Origin: Glycomyces buryatensis
Lineage (GTDB): Bacteria > Actinomycetota > Actinomycetes > Mycobacteriales > Micromonosporaceae
Length of the DNA: 64,000 nucleotides
Assembly: GCF_004912275.1 (NCBI RefSeq)
Contig: NZ_STGY01000056.1
Coordinates: forward strand, 129,782-193,781
Reading direction: 5' to 3'
The notes beneath the pieces were generated by a model. That model ran no database searches. It was given only the letters and a program-made list of their open reading frames with translations, and had not been told where the DNA came from. How positions within the stretch are numbered: the first letter of the stretch is position 1; each line of letters begins with the position of its first letter. The translations under genes were made by a program, and so were the position numbers. Shown here one piece after another: positions 1-7,804 of the stretch.

Positions 1-215
1 TTGGGTGGCAAGCCCGTTGGGTGGCAAGCCGGCGGGCCGTGGTTTGTTCTCTGGGTTCGCCCGGCCGTCGAACCAGCTTGCGGCCCAAGATGATGTGCCT
101 CACCGGTACAGGCGTGCAGGGCGAAATTCCTGTCATACCCCGCGGGTATTCTTGAATGAAGGGGTCCCCCGGGCGGACAAATCCGCATTTTTCAGCTTTC
201 ACCTTTTGCCATGCG

Positions 216-245
216 GAAGCTAGGGGTTCGATTCCCCAGAGCTTC
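216..245 (+). other. tRNA T-arm-like stem-loop
   Basis: GAAGCT (216-221) pairs with AGCTTC (240-245) and GGGG (223-226) pairs with CCCC (234-237), closing a seven-base loop TTCGATT that fits the tRNA T-loop consensus TTCRANN. ACC follows directly. There is no D-arm or anticodon arm at normal distance, so this is not a complete tRNA. It could be a tRNA fragment left by an integration event, a tRNA mimic, or a chance hairpin. Confidence 0.4.
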
Positions 246-339
246 ACCGTCGGGCAACGGCGTCGCGTGCAAGCGTCCACTGCGGCGTTCACGTCATTGG
301 GCTAGTGTATGGCTCGTAAGCTTCTCCGAACGGGGTCGA

Positions 340-355
340 TGTTTCACGTGAAACA
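340..355. promoter_or_regulatory. parS: parS site 1, overlapping the parA promoter
   Basis: TGTTTCACGTGAAACA, the canonical 16-bp ParB binding palindrome. TTTCAC inside it (342-347) lies 17 bp before TACTCT (365-370), so the parA -35 region and parS overlap. ParB bound here would be expected to repress parA-parB (inference). Confidence 0.93.
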
Positions 356-376
356 TTCGGCCCGTACTCTGTGGCG

Positions 377-1741
377 GTGAATGTGCGCGACCCCCTTCCC
401 CCCGAAGATCGTGAGCACCAAAGCTCCCTCGGCAGCGATATCCCGGCCGAGCGCCGTATCAAGGACGTCCTTGATGCCGCGGTGAGCGAGGAAGAACCAG
501 CTCCTCGTCGGCGCAGATACCGAGAAAGTTCATCGCTCTCGGGTGGCGCAGCTGGGACGTTCGGGTCCGTTGGGCCAGAATCGGTTCCTAGGGAGACCAG
601 TGACGGCCCCGGCGCTGCTGCTGGGAATCCCGATCCGGACTTCCGCAGTGAGAACGATCTGTCGAGTGACGGCGGGGAACGGGACGGGATGCGCAAGTCC
701 ACATCGCAACGAGGGAGGTCCGGACGCCACACGGCTCCGGAGAGCACGGCCGCGGGCAAGGACGCTGCTCCCGCCGAACCGAAGGGCTACCAGCGGACGG
801 CGGTGGAGGAGCAGACGGGGGAGATCCCCCAGCAGAACGATCCGCTCGATGACGACCTCCCGCTGGCCCGCGAGGCCCAGCGCGCGGTCCGCGTCCTCAA
901 TCCGTCCGGGAACATCACCATGCCGCGCCCGCCCAAGCGGCGGGTGATCGCCGTGGCGAACCAGAAGGGTGGCGTCGGTAAGACCACCAGTGTGGTCAAC
1001 CTCGCGGTCGCCTTGGCGCTGCACGGGAACCGTGTCATGGTGATCGACCTCGACCCGCAGGGGAACGCGTCGACCGGGTTGGGCGTCGAGCATGGTGCCG
1101 GTACTCCGAGCGTCTACGAAGGGCTTGTCGACGGCATTCCGGTAGAGCAGATCGCGCAGCGCGTCGAGGGAATTCCCTCGCTCCAATGCATTCCGGCCAC
1201 CATTGACCTCGCCGGCGCGGAGGTCGAACTCGTCAATGTGGTCGCGCGCGAGGGCCGACTCCAGAAGATGATCGACGGCTTCAGCGGCGAACTCGACTAC
1301 GTCCTCATCGACTGTCCGCCGTCGCTCGGACTGCTGACCGTCAATGCCCTCGTTGCGGCCGCAGAGGTGCTTGTCCCGATCCAGTGCGAGTACTACGCAC
1401 TGGAGGGTCTGGGGCAGCTGCTGCGCAATATCGAACTGGTGAAGGCGCATCTGAACTCGCGCCTTCGGGTCTCGACCATCCTGCTGACGATGTACGACAA
1501 GCGAACCAAGCTCGCCGACCAGGTCGAGCAGGAGGTGCGCGGACACTTCAGCGAGCTCGTGCTCGACTCGGTGGTGCCGCGCAGCGTCCGACTCTCCGAG
1601 GCGCCCGGCTACGGCCAGTCGATCATGACGTACGACCCAGGCTCGCGAGGAGCGACAAGCTACTTCGAAGCGGCCGAGGAGATCGCCCGACGCGGCGCGA
1701 AACTGAGCCGGCGGCAGCAGACCAATAAGGGCGGGAACTAG
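377..1741 (+). CDS. parA: Chromosome partitioning ATPase ParA
   Basis: ParA/Soj-type ATPase that works with ParB-parS to segregate the replication origin on the nucleoid. The deviant Walker A motif KGGVGKTT lies near residue 196, followed by the conserved DLDPQGNAS and DCPPSLG motifs. The first about 180 residues are an acidic, Ser/Pro/Arg-rich, probably disordered extension unusual in length for ParA. I chose the GTG at 377 because TACTCT (365-370) is exactly six bases upstream, the leaderless pattern seen at other genes in the window; a GTG two codons earlier is the alternative. parB follows three bases after the stop. The N-terminal peptide VPRETS (near 584-601) resembles the VSRETS encoded by parS in parB. 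Confidence 0.95.
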   Translation: MNVRDPLPPEDREHQSSLGSDIPAERRIKDVLDAAVSEEEPAPRRRRYRESSSLSGGAAGTFGSVGPESVPRETSDGPGAAAGNPDPDFRSENDLSSDGGERDGMRKSTSQRGRSGRHTAPESTAAGKDAAPAEPKGYQRTAVEEQTGEIPQQNDPLDDDLPLAREAQRAVRVLNPSGNITMPRPPKRRVIAVANQKGGVGKTTSVVNLAVALALHGNRVMVIDLDPQGNASTGLGVEHGAGTPSVYEGLVDGIPVEQIAQRVEGIPSLQCIPATIDLAGAEVELVNVVAREGRLQKMIDGFSGELDYVLIDCPPSLGLLTVNALVAAAEVLVPIQCEYYALEGLGQLLRNIELVKAHLNSRLRVSTILLTMYDKRTKLADQVEQEVRGHFSELVLDSVVPRSVRLSEAPGYGQSIMTYDPGSRGATSYFEAAEEIARRGAKLSRRQQTNKGGN

Positions 1742-1744
1742 TCG

Positions 1745-2851
1745 ATGGCGGCGGCGAAACGCGGAGGACTCGGTCGCGGGCTCGGGGCACTCATCCCCAC
1801 CGGCCTGGCCGAGAGCACGACCAACGAAGCTGAAGAAGAAGAGGCGGTCCCCCAGGCGACGCCCGCTCCCCGGAAGGCGGCCCTGGTCGAGCGCAATGTC
1901 GAGCGCAATGTTTCACGTGAAACATCGCGCGCGGCGGTGGTGGAGGAGGAGAAGCCCACGGCCGATGTTTCACGTGAAACATCGGCCGACGACGGGGGTC
2001 TCGTTCCCGTTCCCGGTGCCAGTTTCCGGCTCATCCCGATCGCGGACATCGGCACGAACCCGAAGCAGCCGCGCCAGATCTTCGACGAGGAGCACCTGGC
2101 CGAACTCCAGACTTCGCTGTCGGAAGTCGGCCTGCTCCAGCCGATCGCGGTCCGCGAGCGGGCCGAGGGGGAAGGGGCGCACGACGGCGCCAAGTTCGAA
2201 CTCGTCATGGGCGAGCGTCGTCTGCGGGCCGCCACCGCGCTCGGCTGGGAGACGGTCCCGGCAATCATCCGGCGCACCGCCGACGACGAGCTGCTGCGCG
2301 AGGCGCTGCTGGAGAACATTCACCGCGTCCAGCTGAACCCGCTCGAAGAGGGCGCGGCCTATCAGCAACTGCTCGAAGAGTTCAACGTGACGCAGGACGT
2401 GCTGGCGAAGCGGATCGGCCGCAGTCGCCCGCAGATCTCCAATATGATCCGGCTGCTGAGCCTGCCTGCCCAGGTGCAGTCGAAGGTGGCGGCCGGAGTC
2501 CTCACCGCGGGCCACGCGCGGGCGCTGCTCGGTCTCGACAGCGGCGACACCCAGGAGCACATCGCCGAACGGATCATCAGCGAGGGCCTGTCGGTGCGAA
2601 GCACCGAGGAACTGGTGACGGCCTGCCGCCTGGAGGAGAAGCCGGAACTGGACGAGCCGCCCGTCGGCTCCCCGCGGCCCGCGAAGGACCGCATCAAGGC
2701 CCCCGGTCTGGAGGAGCTGAAGGACCGGCTCTCCGACCACTTCGAGACCAAGGTCGGTGTCACCTGGGGTCGTAAGAAGGGCAAGATCGTCATCGAGTTC
2801 GGCTCGCTGTCGGACCTGGATCGCATCGTCGAGCAGATCGGCGTCGAATAG
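1745..2851 (+). CDS. parB: Chromosome partitioning protein ParB
   Basis: CTP-dependent DNA clamp that loads at parS and spreads over the origin region. The chain starts with the basic KRGGLGRGLGALIP segment that in this family contacts ParA, then a disordered linker (about residues 20-85). The ParB/Srx-like CTPase domain follows, with GERRLRAA and ENIHRVQLNPLEEG motifs, then the HTH that reads parS (KRIGRSRPQISNMIRLL) and a C-terminal dimerisation domain. Two parS sites lie inside the linker coding sequence and each encodes VSRETS. The gene is directly downstream of parA and almost certainly in the same transcript. A 52-bp palindrome containing another parS follows the stop codon. Confidence 0.96.
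   Translation: MAAAKRGGLGRGLGALIPTGLAESTTNEAEEEEAVPQATPAPRKAALVERNVERNVSRETSRAAVVEEEKPTADVSRETSADDGGLVPVPGASFRLIPIADIGTNPKQPRQIFDEEHLAELQTSLSEVGLLQPIAVRERAEGEGAHDGAKFELVMGERRLRAATALGWETVPAIIRRTADDELLREALLENIHRVQLNPLEEGAAYQQLLEEFNVTQDVLAKRIGRSRPQISNMIRLLSLPAQVQSKVAAGVLTAGHARALLGLDSGDTQEHIAERIISEGLSVRSTEELVTACRLEEKPELDEPPVGSPRPAKDRIKAPGLEELKDRLSDHFETKVGVTWGRKKGKIVIEFGSLSDLDRIVEQIGVE
1909..1924. promoter_or_regulatory. parS: parS site 2, inside parB
   Basis: Exact TGTTTCACGTGAAACA within the parB linker, read in frame as NVSRETS. Located in disordered coding sequence where extra residues are tolerated. Confidence 0.95.
1966..1981. promoter_or_regulatory. parS: parS site 3, inside parB
   Basis: Exact TGTTTCACGTGAAACA 57 bp after site 2 and in the same codon phase, read as DVSRETS. 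57 is a multiple of three, so the second site could have arisen by an in-frame duplication. Confidence 0.95.
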
Positions 2852-2875
2852 CCGGTCAGCTCGGTACTCAGACAC

Positions 2876-2927
2876 GACAAAGCAGCGGGGCGATGTTTCA
2901 CGTGAAACATCGCCCCGCTGCTTTGTC
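2876..2927. terminator. parS: 52-bp perfect palindrome with parS site 4 at its centre
   Basis: The arms 2876-2901 and 2902-2927 are exact reverse complements over 26 bp. The centre 2894-2909 is a full parS, flanked by GC-rich arms (GCAGCGGGGCGA). It begins 25 bp after the parB stop, so in RNA it would fold into a strong hairpin ending parB transcription; as DNA it is a ParB loading site. Confidence 0.88.
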
Positions 2928-3004
2928 AGTCGAATCTTGAGAGCGGCATCGCCGCCCGGTCCCGCCGCTGCGGGTCCCCTGTGGCCAGATGGTTCAGGTC
3001 TGGC

Positions 3005-3580
3005 TTAGGAGAGTTCGCGCCACATGATGATGTCGTCGCGGTAGTCATCGTCGGCCACGCGCACCGCGCGCGGGAGGCGGCCGACCTCGCTGAAGCCGTG
3101 GCGCCGGTAGAAGGCGTCGGCTCCGGTACCCGAGCGAACCTTGAGGGTCAGCGCTTCGAGCTTCAATTCTTCGCATGCCACACGGTCGACCGCAGCCAGG
3201 AGCTTGCCGCCGAGGCCGCTGCCCTGACGCTCCGGATCGACCTGAACGTGGCGGATGGTCCGCCATCCCTGCCGCGGCGGGCTGTCGTTTGATGTGAGGA
3301 CACACCAAGCGACAATGGCGGCTCCTTCCTTAAGAGCGACCAGCGTGTCAGTCTGGTCGATCACTCGCGCGAGAATGGAAACGGTGTGAGGGCGGACCTC
3401 TTCAATGTTCACCGGCGGAACGAACCCGACGGAACCGCCGGCGTTCGTGACCCGTACCCAGAGGTGGCTGAGTTCATCGACGAGCGCGGCGGTGACCGGC
3501 GGATCCACCAGAACAGCGAGGTCGTCGCCCTGAACGGGCGACGCCTCCGGCGTGGAACTATCAGTCACTGTTGCTTGCAC
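3005..3580 (-). CDS. GNAT-family N-acetyltransferase
   Basis: A 191-residue protein with a single GNAT fold. The acetyl-CoA binding segment VQVDPERQGSGLGGKLL (about residues 112-128) carries the Q/RxxGxG/A signature, followed by helix and the FYRRHGF motif typical of motif B. Substrate unknown. It starts at GTG (3580) and is transcribed away from the HIT-like gene, sharing an intergenic promoter region of about 150 bp. It ends 77 bp from the parB palindrome, so that hairpin may terminate it too. Confidence 0.85.
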   Translation of the reverse strand: MQATVTDSSTPEASPVQGDDLAVLVDPPVTAALVDELSHLWVRVTNAGGSVGFVPPVNIEEVRPHTVSILARVIDQTDTLVALKEGAAIVAWCVLTSNDSPPRQGWRTIRHVQVDPERQGSGLGGKLLAAVDRVACEELKLEALTLKVRSGTGADAFYRRHGFSEVGRLPRAVRVADDDYRDDIIMWRELS

Positions 3581-3726
3581 GCCTACCAGCTTGCCCTAAG
3601 CCCCCTACCCCGCGACAGTCCCTTCCCGCCATATGGGCGCACGTCACTATCCGGCGCGAAAGCCTGTGTCTGCCCGAGATTTGCCCGATTCATGGGATAT
3701 ACGGACCGCTGGAGGCGGGGGATGGG

Positions 3727-4407
3727 GTGAATTACTCCAAGAGGTGGATTCCGGTGGTTTCCAGACTCGCGTCCATGGGGTATTTTTCGGGGGTGGCATC
3801 AGCGAGTACCCCCGGCCAAAGTCCAACGCCCAACCAAGCCAACCAGAGCCGAACTCCGCCGAACCAACGCGGAGGCGCCCGTCCCGGGTTGCCGCCGTTC
3901 GTGGAGTGGCCCGCCTTCCCGTTCGAGGGCGACCTCCGGCTCAAGCAACTCCAAGCACCTGTGGCCGCCGAGCCGCCGCGCCGAGGCGACCGTCAGGAGC
4001 AGTGCTCGGCCTGCCATACGCCCGACACGGCCTATCTGTGGACCGACGAGCGGTGGCGCCTGAAGAGCCCGCCCGCGCCGACCGGACTGCCCGTGGTGGT
4101 GATCCTCGAACCGCGCGCGCACCTGGACCTCGGGGACCTCTCCACGATGCACGCCGCCGAGCTCGGGGTGCTCACCGTGCGCCTGGAACGGGCGATCCGC
4201 TCGCTCGAAACCGTCGCGCAGGTCCACGTCAATCGCTGGGGAGATGGGACCGCCCACCTCCAGCAGTGGTTCCTGGCCCGGCCCCACGGCTACCTCCAGC
4301 TGCGAGGACCGTTCATGACGATGTGGGACGAGATCCTGCCGCCGGTCGAGGAGCACGAGTGGCAGATGAATCTCGAGTACATAGCCGCCTGGCTCGCCGA
4401 CGACTGA
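3727..4407 (+). CDS. HIT-like (histidine triad superfamily) protein
   Basis: Likely nucleotide-binding protein distantly related to HIT hydrolases. A C-terminal domain of about 150 residues starts at a CSAC pair and includes VVVILEPRAHLDLGDL, a long helix, and the segment HVNRWGDGTAHLQQW, which occupies the place of the histidine triad but is degenerate. A Pro/Gln-rich linker precedes it. Start is uncertain: GTG 3727 has GGAGG 10 bp upstream; ATG 3775 in the same frame is the alternative. The open frame extends up to 3571 but that would collide with the divergent GNAT start. Activity cannot be asserted because the triad is altered. Confidence 0.7.
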   Translation: MNYSKRWIPVVSRLASMGYFSGVASASTPGQSPTPNQANQSRTPPNQRGGARPGLPPFVEWPAFPFEGDLRLKQLQAPVAAEPPRRGDRQEQCSACHTPDTAYLWTDERWRLKSPPAPTGLPVVVILEPRAHLDLGDLSTMHAAELGVLTVRLERAIRSLETVAQVHVNRWGDGTAHLQQWFLARPHGYLQLRGPFMTMWDEILPPVEEHEWQMNLEYIAAWLADD

Positions 4408-4611
4408 GTTCTGAAAACCGAGTCCCGAATCCCGAAGACCGTGGTTCAGCACCCGAAAGTAAGCCTTGTGACCTGCGGAAACGATGTTCTGTCACACCCC
4501 CTCCCTACACTTGACTCCAGGGGTCCCTTAGGGGGTATTTATCATGATAATTCCGCTTTCATGTTTAGCGGCATGAAAATCCCTCTCGGTGGATGAGCTC
4601 CGTACAGCAAG

Positions 4612-4651
4612 AATCCGGGTGGATGTTTCACGTGAAACATCCACCCGGATT
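4612..4651. terminator. parS: 40-bp perfect palindrome with parS site 5
   Basis: Arms 4612-4631 and 4632-4651 are exact reverse complements; the core 4624-4639 is TGTTTCACGTGAAACA. It lies 30 bp beyond the stop codon of the minus-strand ddl gene and 205 bp beyond the HIT-like gene, so it can act as a transcription terminator as well as a parS. This is the second parS in the window built into a terminator-like hairpin. Confidence 0.87.
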
Positions 4652-4680
4652 TCGTCGTCAGTGGTTCGCCCGCGGGCGGG

Positions 4681-5649
4681 TCAACCTCGGGCGAGGGCCA
4701 GTCGCACCATCGTCGCCAGGGCCTCGCCGAAGTCGAGGCCGGCGGCCTCGATCGCCATGGGCAGCAGCGAAGTCTCGGTCGTACCCGGGGCGACGCTCGC
4801 CTCCAGGACCTGGATGTCGCCGGCGTCGTCGACCATCACGTCGACCCGCGAGAAGTCCCGCAGCCCGAGCGTCTCGTGCACCGCCACCGCGATCTCGGCG
4901 ATCCGCTCGGCCGTGCCCGCCTCGAGCGCGGCTGGGACCGTCCAGCGGGTAGCCCCGGGGTTGTACCGGGCCGCGTAGTCGTAGTCGCCCTGCAGCGGCG
5001 CGATCTCCACCGGCGGCAGCGCCACCGGTCCGTCGCCGAGGTCGATGACGCCCACGGCGATGTCGCGGCCGTCCACGAACGATTCGATGAGCGCCTCGTC
5101 GCTGTAGGAGAAGCAGCCCATCATCGCCGACGGGAAGTCGTCCTCCTTGCGCACGGCGTGCACCCCCAGCCCGGATCCGCCGGAGTTGGGCTTGACGACC
5201 AGGGGCAGGCCCATGCGGGTCGAGATCCGGTCGAGCAGCTTGTGCGCGCCGAAGTCCGAGAACGCCTGACGGGGCATCGTCACCCAGTCGGGCGTCGGGA
5301 TGCCCGCGGTGCGCAGCAGGTCCTTCGCGGTCGACTTGTTCCAGGCGCGACGAGCGCCCACGGCGCCGGTGCCCACGAACGGAATGTCGGTCAACTCCAG
5401 CAGGCCCCGCAGCGAACCGTCCTCGCCGGGCGCGCCGTGCACGAGCGGCAGGACCACGTCCGGCGGGAACTCCTGCAACGCCGGCAGCAGCTCGCTGTCG
5501 GGGTCGCGGATCTCGCATTCGATGCCCCGGCGAGCCAGCGCGGCGGCGGCCCGGCGGCCGGACTTGAGCGAGACCTCGTGCTCGTACGACATGCCGCCGG
5601 CGAGGATCAGGACCCGCCGGTCCGAGCGCGGTGCGGATGCATTGCTCAT
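4681..5649 (-). CDS. ddl: D-alanine--D-alanine ligase-like ATP-grasp enzyme
   Basis: ATP-grasp ligase of the Ddl family (322 aa, a little short for the family), expected to join two D-amino acids for peptidoglycan. Seen: ILAGGMSYEHEVSLKSG at the N-terminus (GGxSxEHEVS signature), HGAPGEDGSLRGLLEL, the ATP-binding PLVVKPNSGGSGLGVH, DYDYAARY for the second substrate loop, and a final EASVAPGTTETS, where canonical enzymes have an EVNTxPGxT/S motif. That change means the substrate may not be D-Ala-D-Ala. ATG 5649 overlaps the stop of the upstream aminotransferase by four bases, so the two are translationally coupled. Confidence 0.82.
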   Translation of the reverse strand: MSNASAPRSDRRVLILAGGMSYEHEVSLKSGRRAAAALARRGIECEIRDPDSELLPALQEFPPDVVLPLVHGAPGEDGSLRGLLELTDIPFVGTGAVGARRAWNKSTAKDLLRTAGIPTPDWVTMPRQAFSDFGAHKLLDRISTRMGLPLVVKPNSGGSGLGVHAVRKEDDFPSAMMGCFSYSDEALIESFVDGRDIAVGVIDLGDGPVALPPVEIAPLQGDYDYAARYNPGATRWTVPAALEAGTAERIAEIAVAVHETLGLRDFSRVDVMVDDAGDIQVLEASVAPGTTETSLLPMAIEAAGLDFGEALATMVRLALARG

Positions 5650-6893
5650 GCGCTGCCTCCCGCGAACGTGTCGCGCAGTTCGATGTCGCCCGCGACCACG
5701 CCGGCGAGGCGGCGGACACCCTCGCGGATGGACTCCGACGACTGGGTGGAGAAGTTCAGACGCATCTGGCTGCGGCCGTTGCCGTCCGCGTAGAAGCCGG
5801 TGCCCGGGACGTAGGCGACGCGTTCCTGCAGGGCGCGCGGCAGCATCGCCTTCGAGTCGAGCCCGTCGGGGAGGGTCGCCCACACGAACAGGCCGCCGCC
5901 GGGTTTCGTCCAGCTCATGCTGCCCGGCATGTAGTCGGTGAGCGCGGCCAGCAGCGCGTCGCGCCGGTCGCGGTAGAGCGTCGCGAAGACCTTCACCTGC
6001 TGGCGCCACTCCATCTCGGTGAAGAAACGCAGCGCGGCCTCCTGAATGAGCGCGGACGGGCACAGGATGGCCGCCTCGACGGCCAACAGCAGCTTGTCGC
6101 GCACCGCCGGCGGGGCGAGGACCCAGCCGAGCCGCAGCCCGGCGGCGAAGATCTTGGAAACGGTGCCGAGGTAGATGACGCCGCGTTCGACGCGGGCGCG
6201 CAGCGGCGCGGGCGGGGCACCCTCGAACGAGATCATCGAGTACGGGTCGTCCTCGATGATGAGGAGGCCGTGGCGTTCGGCGATCGCGAGGATCTCCTCG
6301 CGCCGCTCCTCGGAGAGGGTGACGCCGGCCGGGTTCTGGTAGGTCGGCACGGTGTAGAGGAACTTCGCTTGGCGGCCTTCCTTTTTGAGTCCGGCGAGGG
6401 ACTCTTCGAGGCCGGCGGGGATCAATCCGTCGTCGTCCATCGGCAGGTGCCGGACGTCGGCCTGCGCGGCCTGGAAGACGCCGAGCGCGCCGACATAGGT
6501 CGGGCCCTCGGCCAGGACGATGTCGCCGGGGTCGAGGAAGGTGCGGGCGAGCAGGTCGAGTCCCTGCTGCGCGCCGTTGGTGAGGACGAGGTCGTCGGCC
6601 GAGGCGCGGACGCCGGAGAGGTCCATGACGCCGCACAGGGCCTCGCGGAGGGCGGTGCTGCCCTGGCCGGGGCAGTAGCCGAGCGCGGCCGCACCGTCCT
6701 GCTGGAGGAGGCGCGTGAACATCTCGCCGAGCTCGTCCATGGGGAGCGCGGCGGTGTAAGGATTGCCGCCCGCGAGCGAGACGACCTCGGGGCGCGATGC
6801 CACCGAGAAGAGTGCCCGGATCTCCGACTGTGCCATCCCGTGCACCCGGGATGCGTAACGACCGGTGTAATCATCGAGTGTTGTACCGGACAC
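5646..6893 (-). CDS. PLP-dependent class I/II aminotransferase
   Basis: Fold-type I aminotransferase resembling the 2-aminoadipate/LysN and MocR-type catalytic domain. Seen: VSLAGGNPYTAALP near the N-terminus, YTVPTYQNPAGVTLSEERR, EDDPYS, and the PLP lysine in YLGTVSKIFAAGLRLGW. No N-terminal GntR HTH is present, so it is an enzyme rather than a regulator. GTG 6893 is preceded by a near-perfect AAGGAGGT, which decides the start against longer open frame. The downstream ddl overlap suggests that it supplies or recycles the amino acid used by that ligase (inference). Confidence 0.87.
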   Translation of the reverse strand: MSGTTLDDYTGRYASRVHGMAQSEIRALFSVASRPEVVSLAGGNPYTAALPMDELGEMFTRLLQQDGAAALGYCPGQGSTALREALCGVMDLSGVRASADDLVLTNGAQQGLDLLARTFLDPGDIVLAEGPTYVGALGVFQAAQADVRHLPMDDDGLIPAGLEESLAGLKKEGRQAKFLYTVPTYQNPAGVTLSEERREEILAIAERHGLLIIEDDPYSMISFEGAPPAPLRARVERGVIYLGTVSKIFAAGLRLGWVLAPPAVRDKLLLAVEAAILCPSALIQEAALRFFTEMEWRQQVKVFATLYRDRRDALLAALTDYMPGSMSWTKPGGGLFVWATLPDGLDSKAMLPRALQERVAYVPGTGFYADGNGRSQMRLNFSTQSSESIREGVRRLAGVVAGDIELRDTFAGGSA

Positions 6894-7080
6894 GCGGAGA
6901 CCTCCTTCAAGGTTCCTATTCGCCTTGGCGGGCTTGTGTGCTGCGGTTTCGTTCACCGAAGCACTCGCTCGGTCCACCCTACGGGAACCGGGCGCTGATC
7001 GACCCACTCTACTAGCACACCTGGTTCGAGCAGGGCGTGTTTTCCGTCATGTGGACCGTGAGCCGACGTAGGCTTATCGG

Positions 7081-7755
7081 GTGCATCGGCGCATGGTCAA
7101 CCTCACCCTCGACTCCTTGGACGACCTTCCGAGGCGGTGCCGGACGTGCGTGTTCTGGGAGCTCTCGCCGATCTGCGGGGAGGCGGCCAGCGATGTGGGC
7201 GACCCGGGCCTGGAGAAGGAAGCCTGGCTGTCGCAGACCCTGCTGGAGTGGGGCGGATGCGGCCGCATCGCCTTCGAGGGCGACAGCGTCGCCGGATTCA
7301 TCACCTACGCTTCGCCGAAGTTCGTGCCCCGGTCCGTGGAGTTTCCCTCCGGGCCGGTGTCGCCGGACGCGGCGCTGCTCATGACGGCGTTCGTGGCTCC
7401 CGCCTTCACGGGGACGGGGCTGGGGCGGCAGTTGGTGCAGACGGTGGCGGCCGACGTGGCGCGCAAGGGGATCTGCGCGATCGAGACGTTCGGCGATGCC
7501 CGCGGGGAGTCGAACGCGTGCCTGGTGCCGGCGGACTTCTTCCGCTCGGTGGGGTTCAAGACGGTGCGCCCGGACCCGCGCTATCCGCGCCTGCGCCTGG
7601 AGCTGAAGTCGGCCCTCGACCGGAACGCTGAGGCCGCGGAGGCGTTCGAGCTGCCGCAGAGCGTGGAGTGGTTCAAACTCGACGACTCCGAACTGGAGCA
7701 GTTCTTCGAGGAGAAGACCGGCGGGCGTCCCCGCTACGACGGTCTCGGCGACTGA
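7081..7755 (+). CDS. GNAT-family acetyltransferase with N-terminal cysteines
   Basis: A 224-residue protein. The N-terminal CRTCVFWELSPICG segment carries three cysteines; the GNAT core has VAGFITYAS, the acetyl-CoA loop APAFTGTGLGRQLVQ, and FFRSVGF. Proteins of this type are common near actinobacterial thioredoxin genes. I keep GTG 7081 because TAGGCT (7069-7074) is exactly six bases upstream, the leaderless arrangement; ATG 7093 is the alternative. It is convergent with trxA and shares a 10-bp-stem terminator. Confidence 0.8.
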   Translation: MHRRMVNLTLDSLDDLPRRCRTCVFWELSPICGEAASDVGDPGLEKEAWLSQTLLEWGGCGRIAFEGDSVAGFITYASPKFVPRSVEFPSGPVSPDAALLMTAFVAPAFTGTGLGRQLVQTVAADVARKGICAIETFGDARGESNACLVPADFFRSVGFKTVRPDPRYPRLRLELKSALDRNAEAAEAFELPQSVEWFKLDDSELEQFFEEKTGGRPRYDGLGD

Positions 7756-7762
7756 CGGCGAA

Positions 7763-7786
7763 GGGCGCAGCCGAACGGCTGCGCCC
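7763..7786. terminator. Bidirectional terminator between GNAT gene and trxA
   Basis: GGGCGCAGCC and GGCTGCGCCC form a 10-bp GC stem with a GAAC loop, eight bases after the GNAT stop and 19 before the trxA stop. Suitable for both convergent genes. Confidence 0.75.
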
Positions 7787-7804
7787 CACTCGCTTTGCGA
7801 CCTG

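Larger units (their letters stand above)
1..376. other. Non-coding leader upstream of parA
   Basis: No convincing gene is seen. The first 31 bases hold two copies of TTGGGTGGCAAGCC (1-14 and 18-31), possibly the end of a longer tandem array outside the window. Positions 216-245 form a stem-loop built like a tRNA acceptor/T-arm minihelix (listed separately). The parA promoter with a parS site lies at 340-370. The only plus-strand reading frame here (5-223) has no ribosome binding site and an unnatural composition. Confidence 0.6.

Noticed and set aside
5-223. Open frame of 72 codons at the window start
   Set aside because: No ribosome binding site, starts in the direct repeat, and composition is not coding-like.
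216-245. Complete tRNA gene
   Set aside because: Only a T-arm/acceptor-like hairpin is present; D-arm and anticodon arm cannot be found at normal distance.
530-1546. 338-codon minus-strand frame opposite parA
   Set aside because: Shadow of parA codon bias; no promoter or ribosome site.
4561-4596. Eleven-codon leader peptide (MFSGMKIPLGG) before the parS palindrome at 4612
   Set aside because: A TTGACT at 4511 is 19 bp from a weak -10, no regulatory codons are present, and nothing is encoded after it on this strand.
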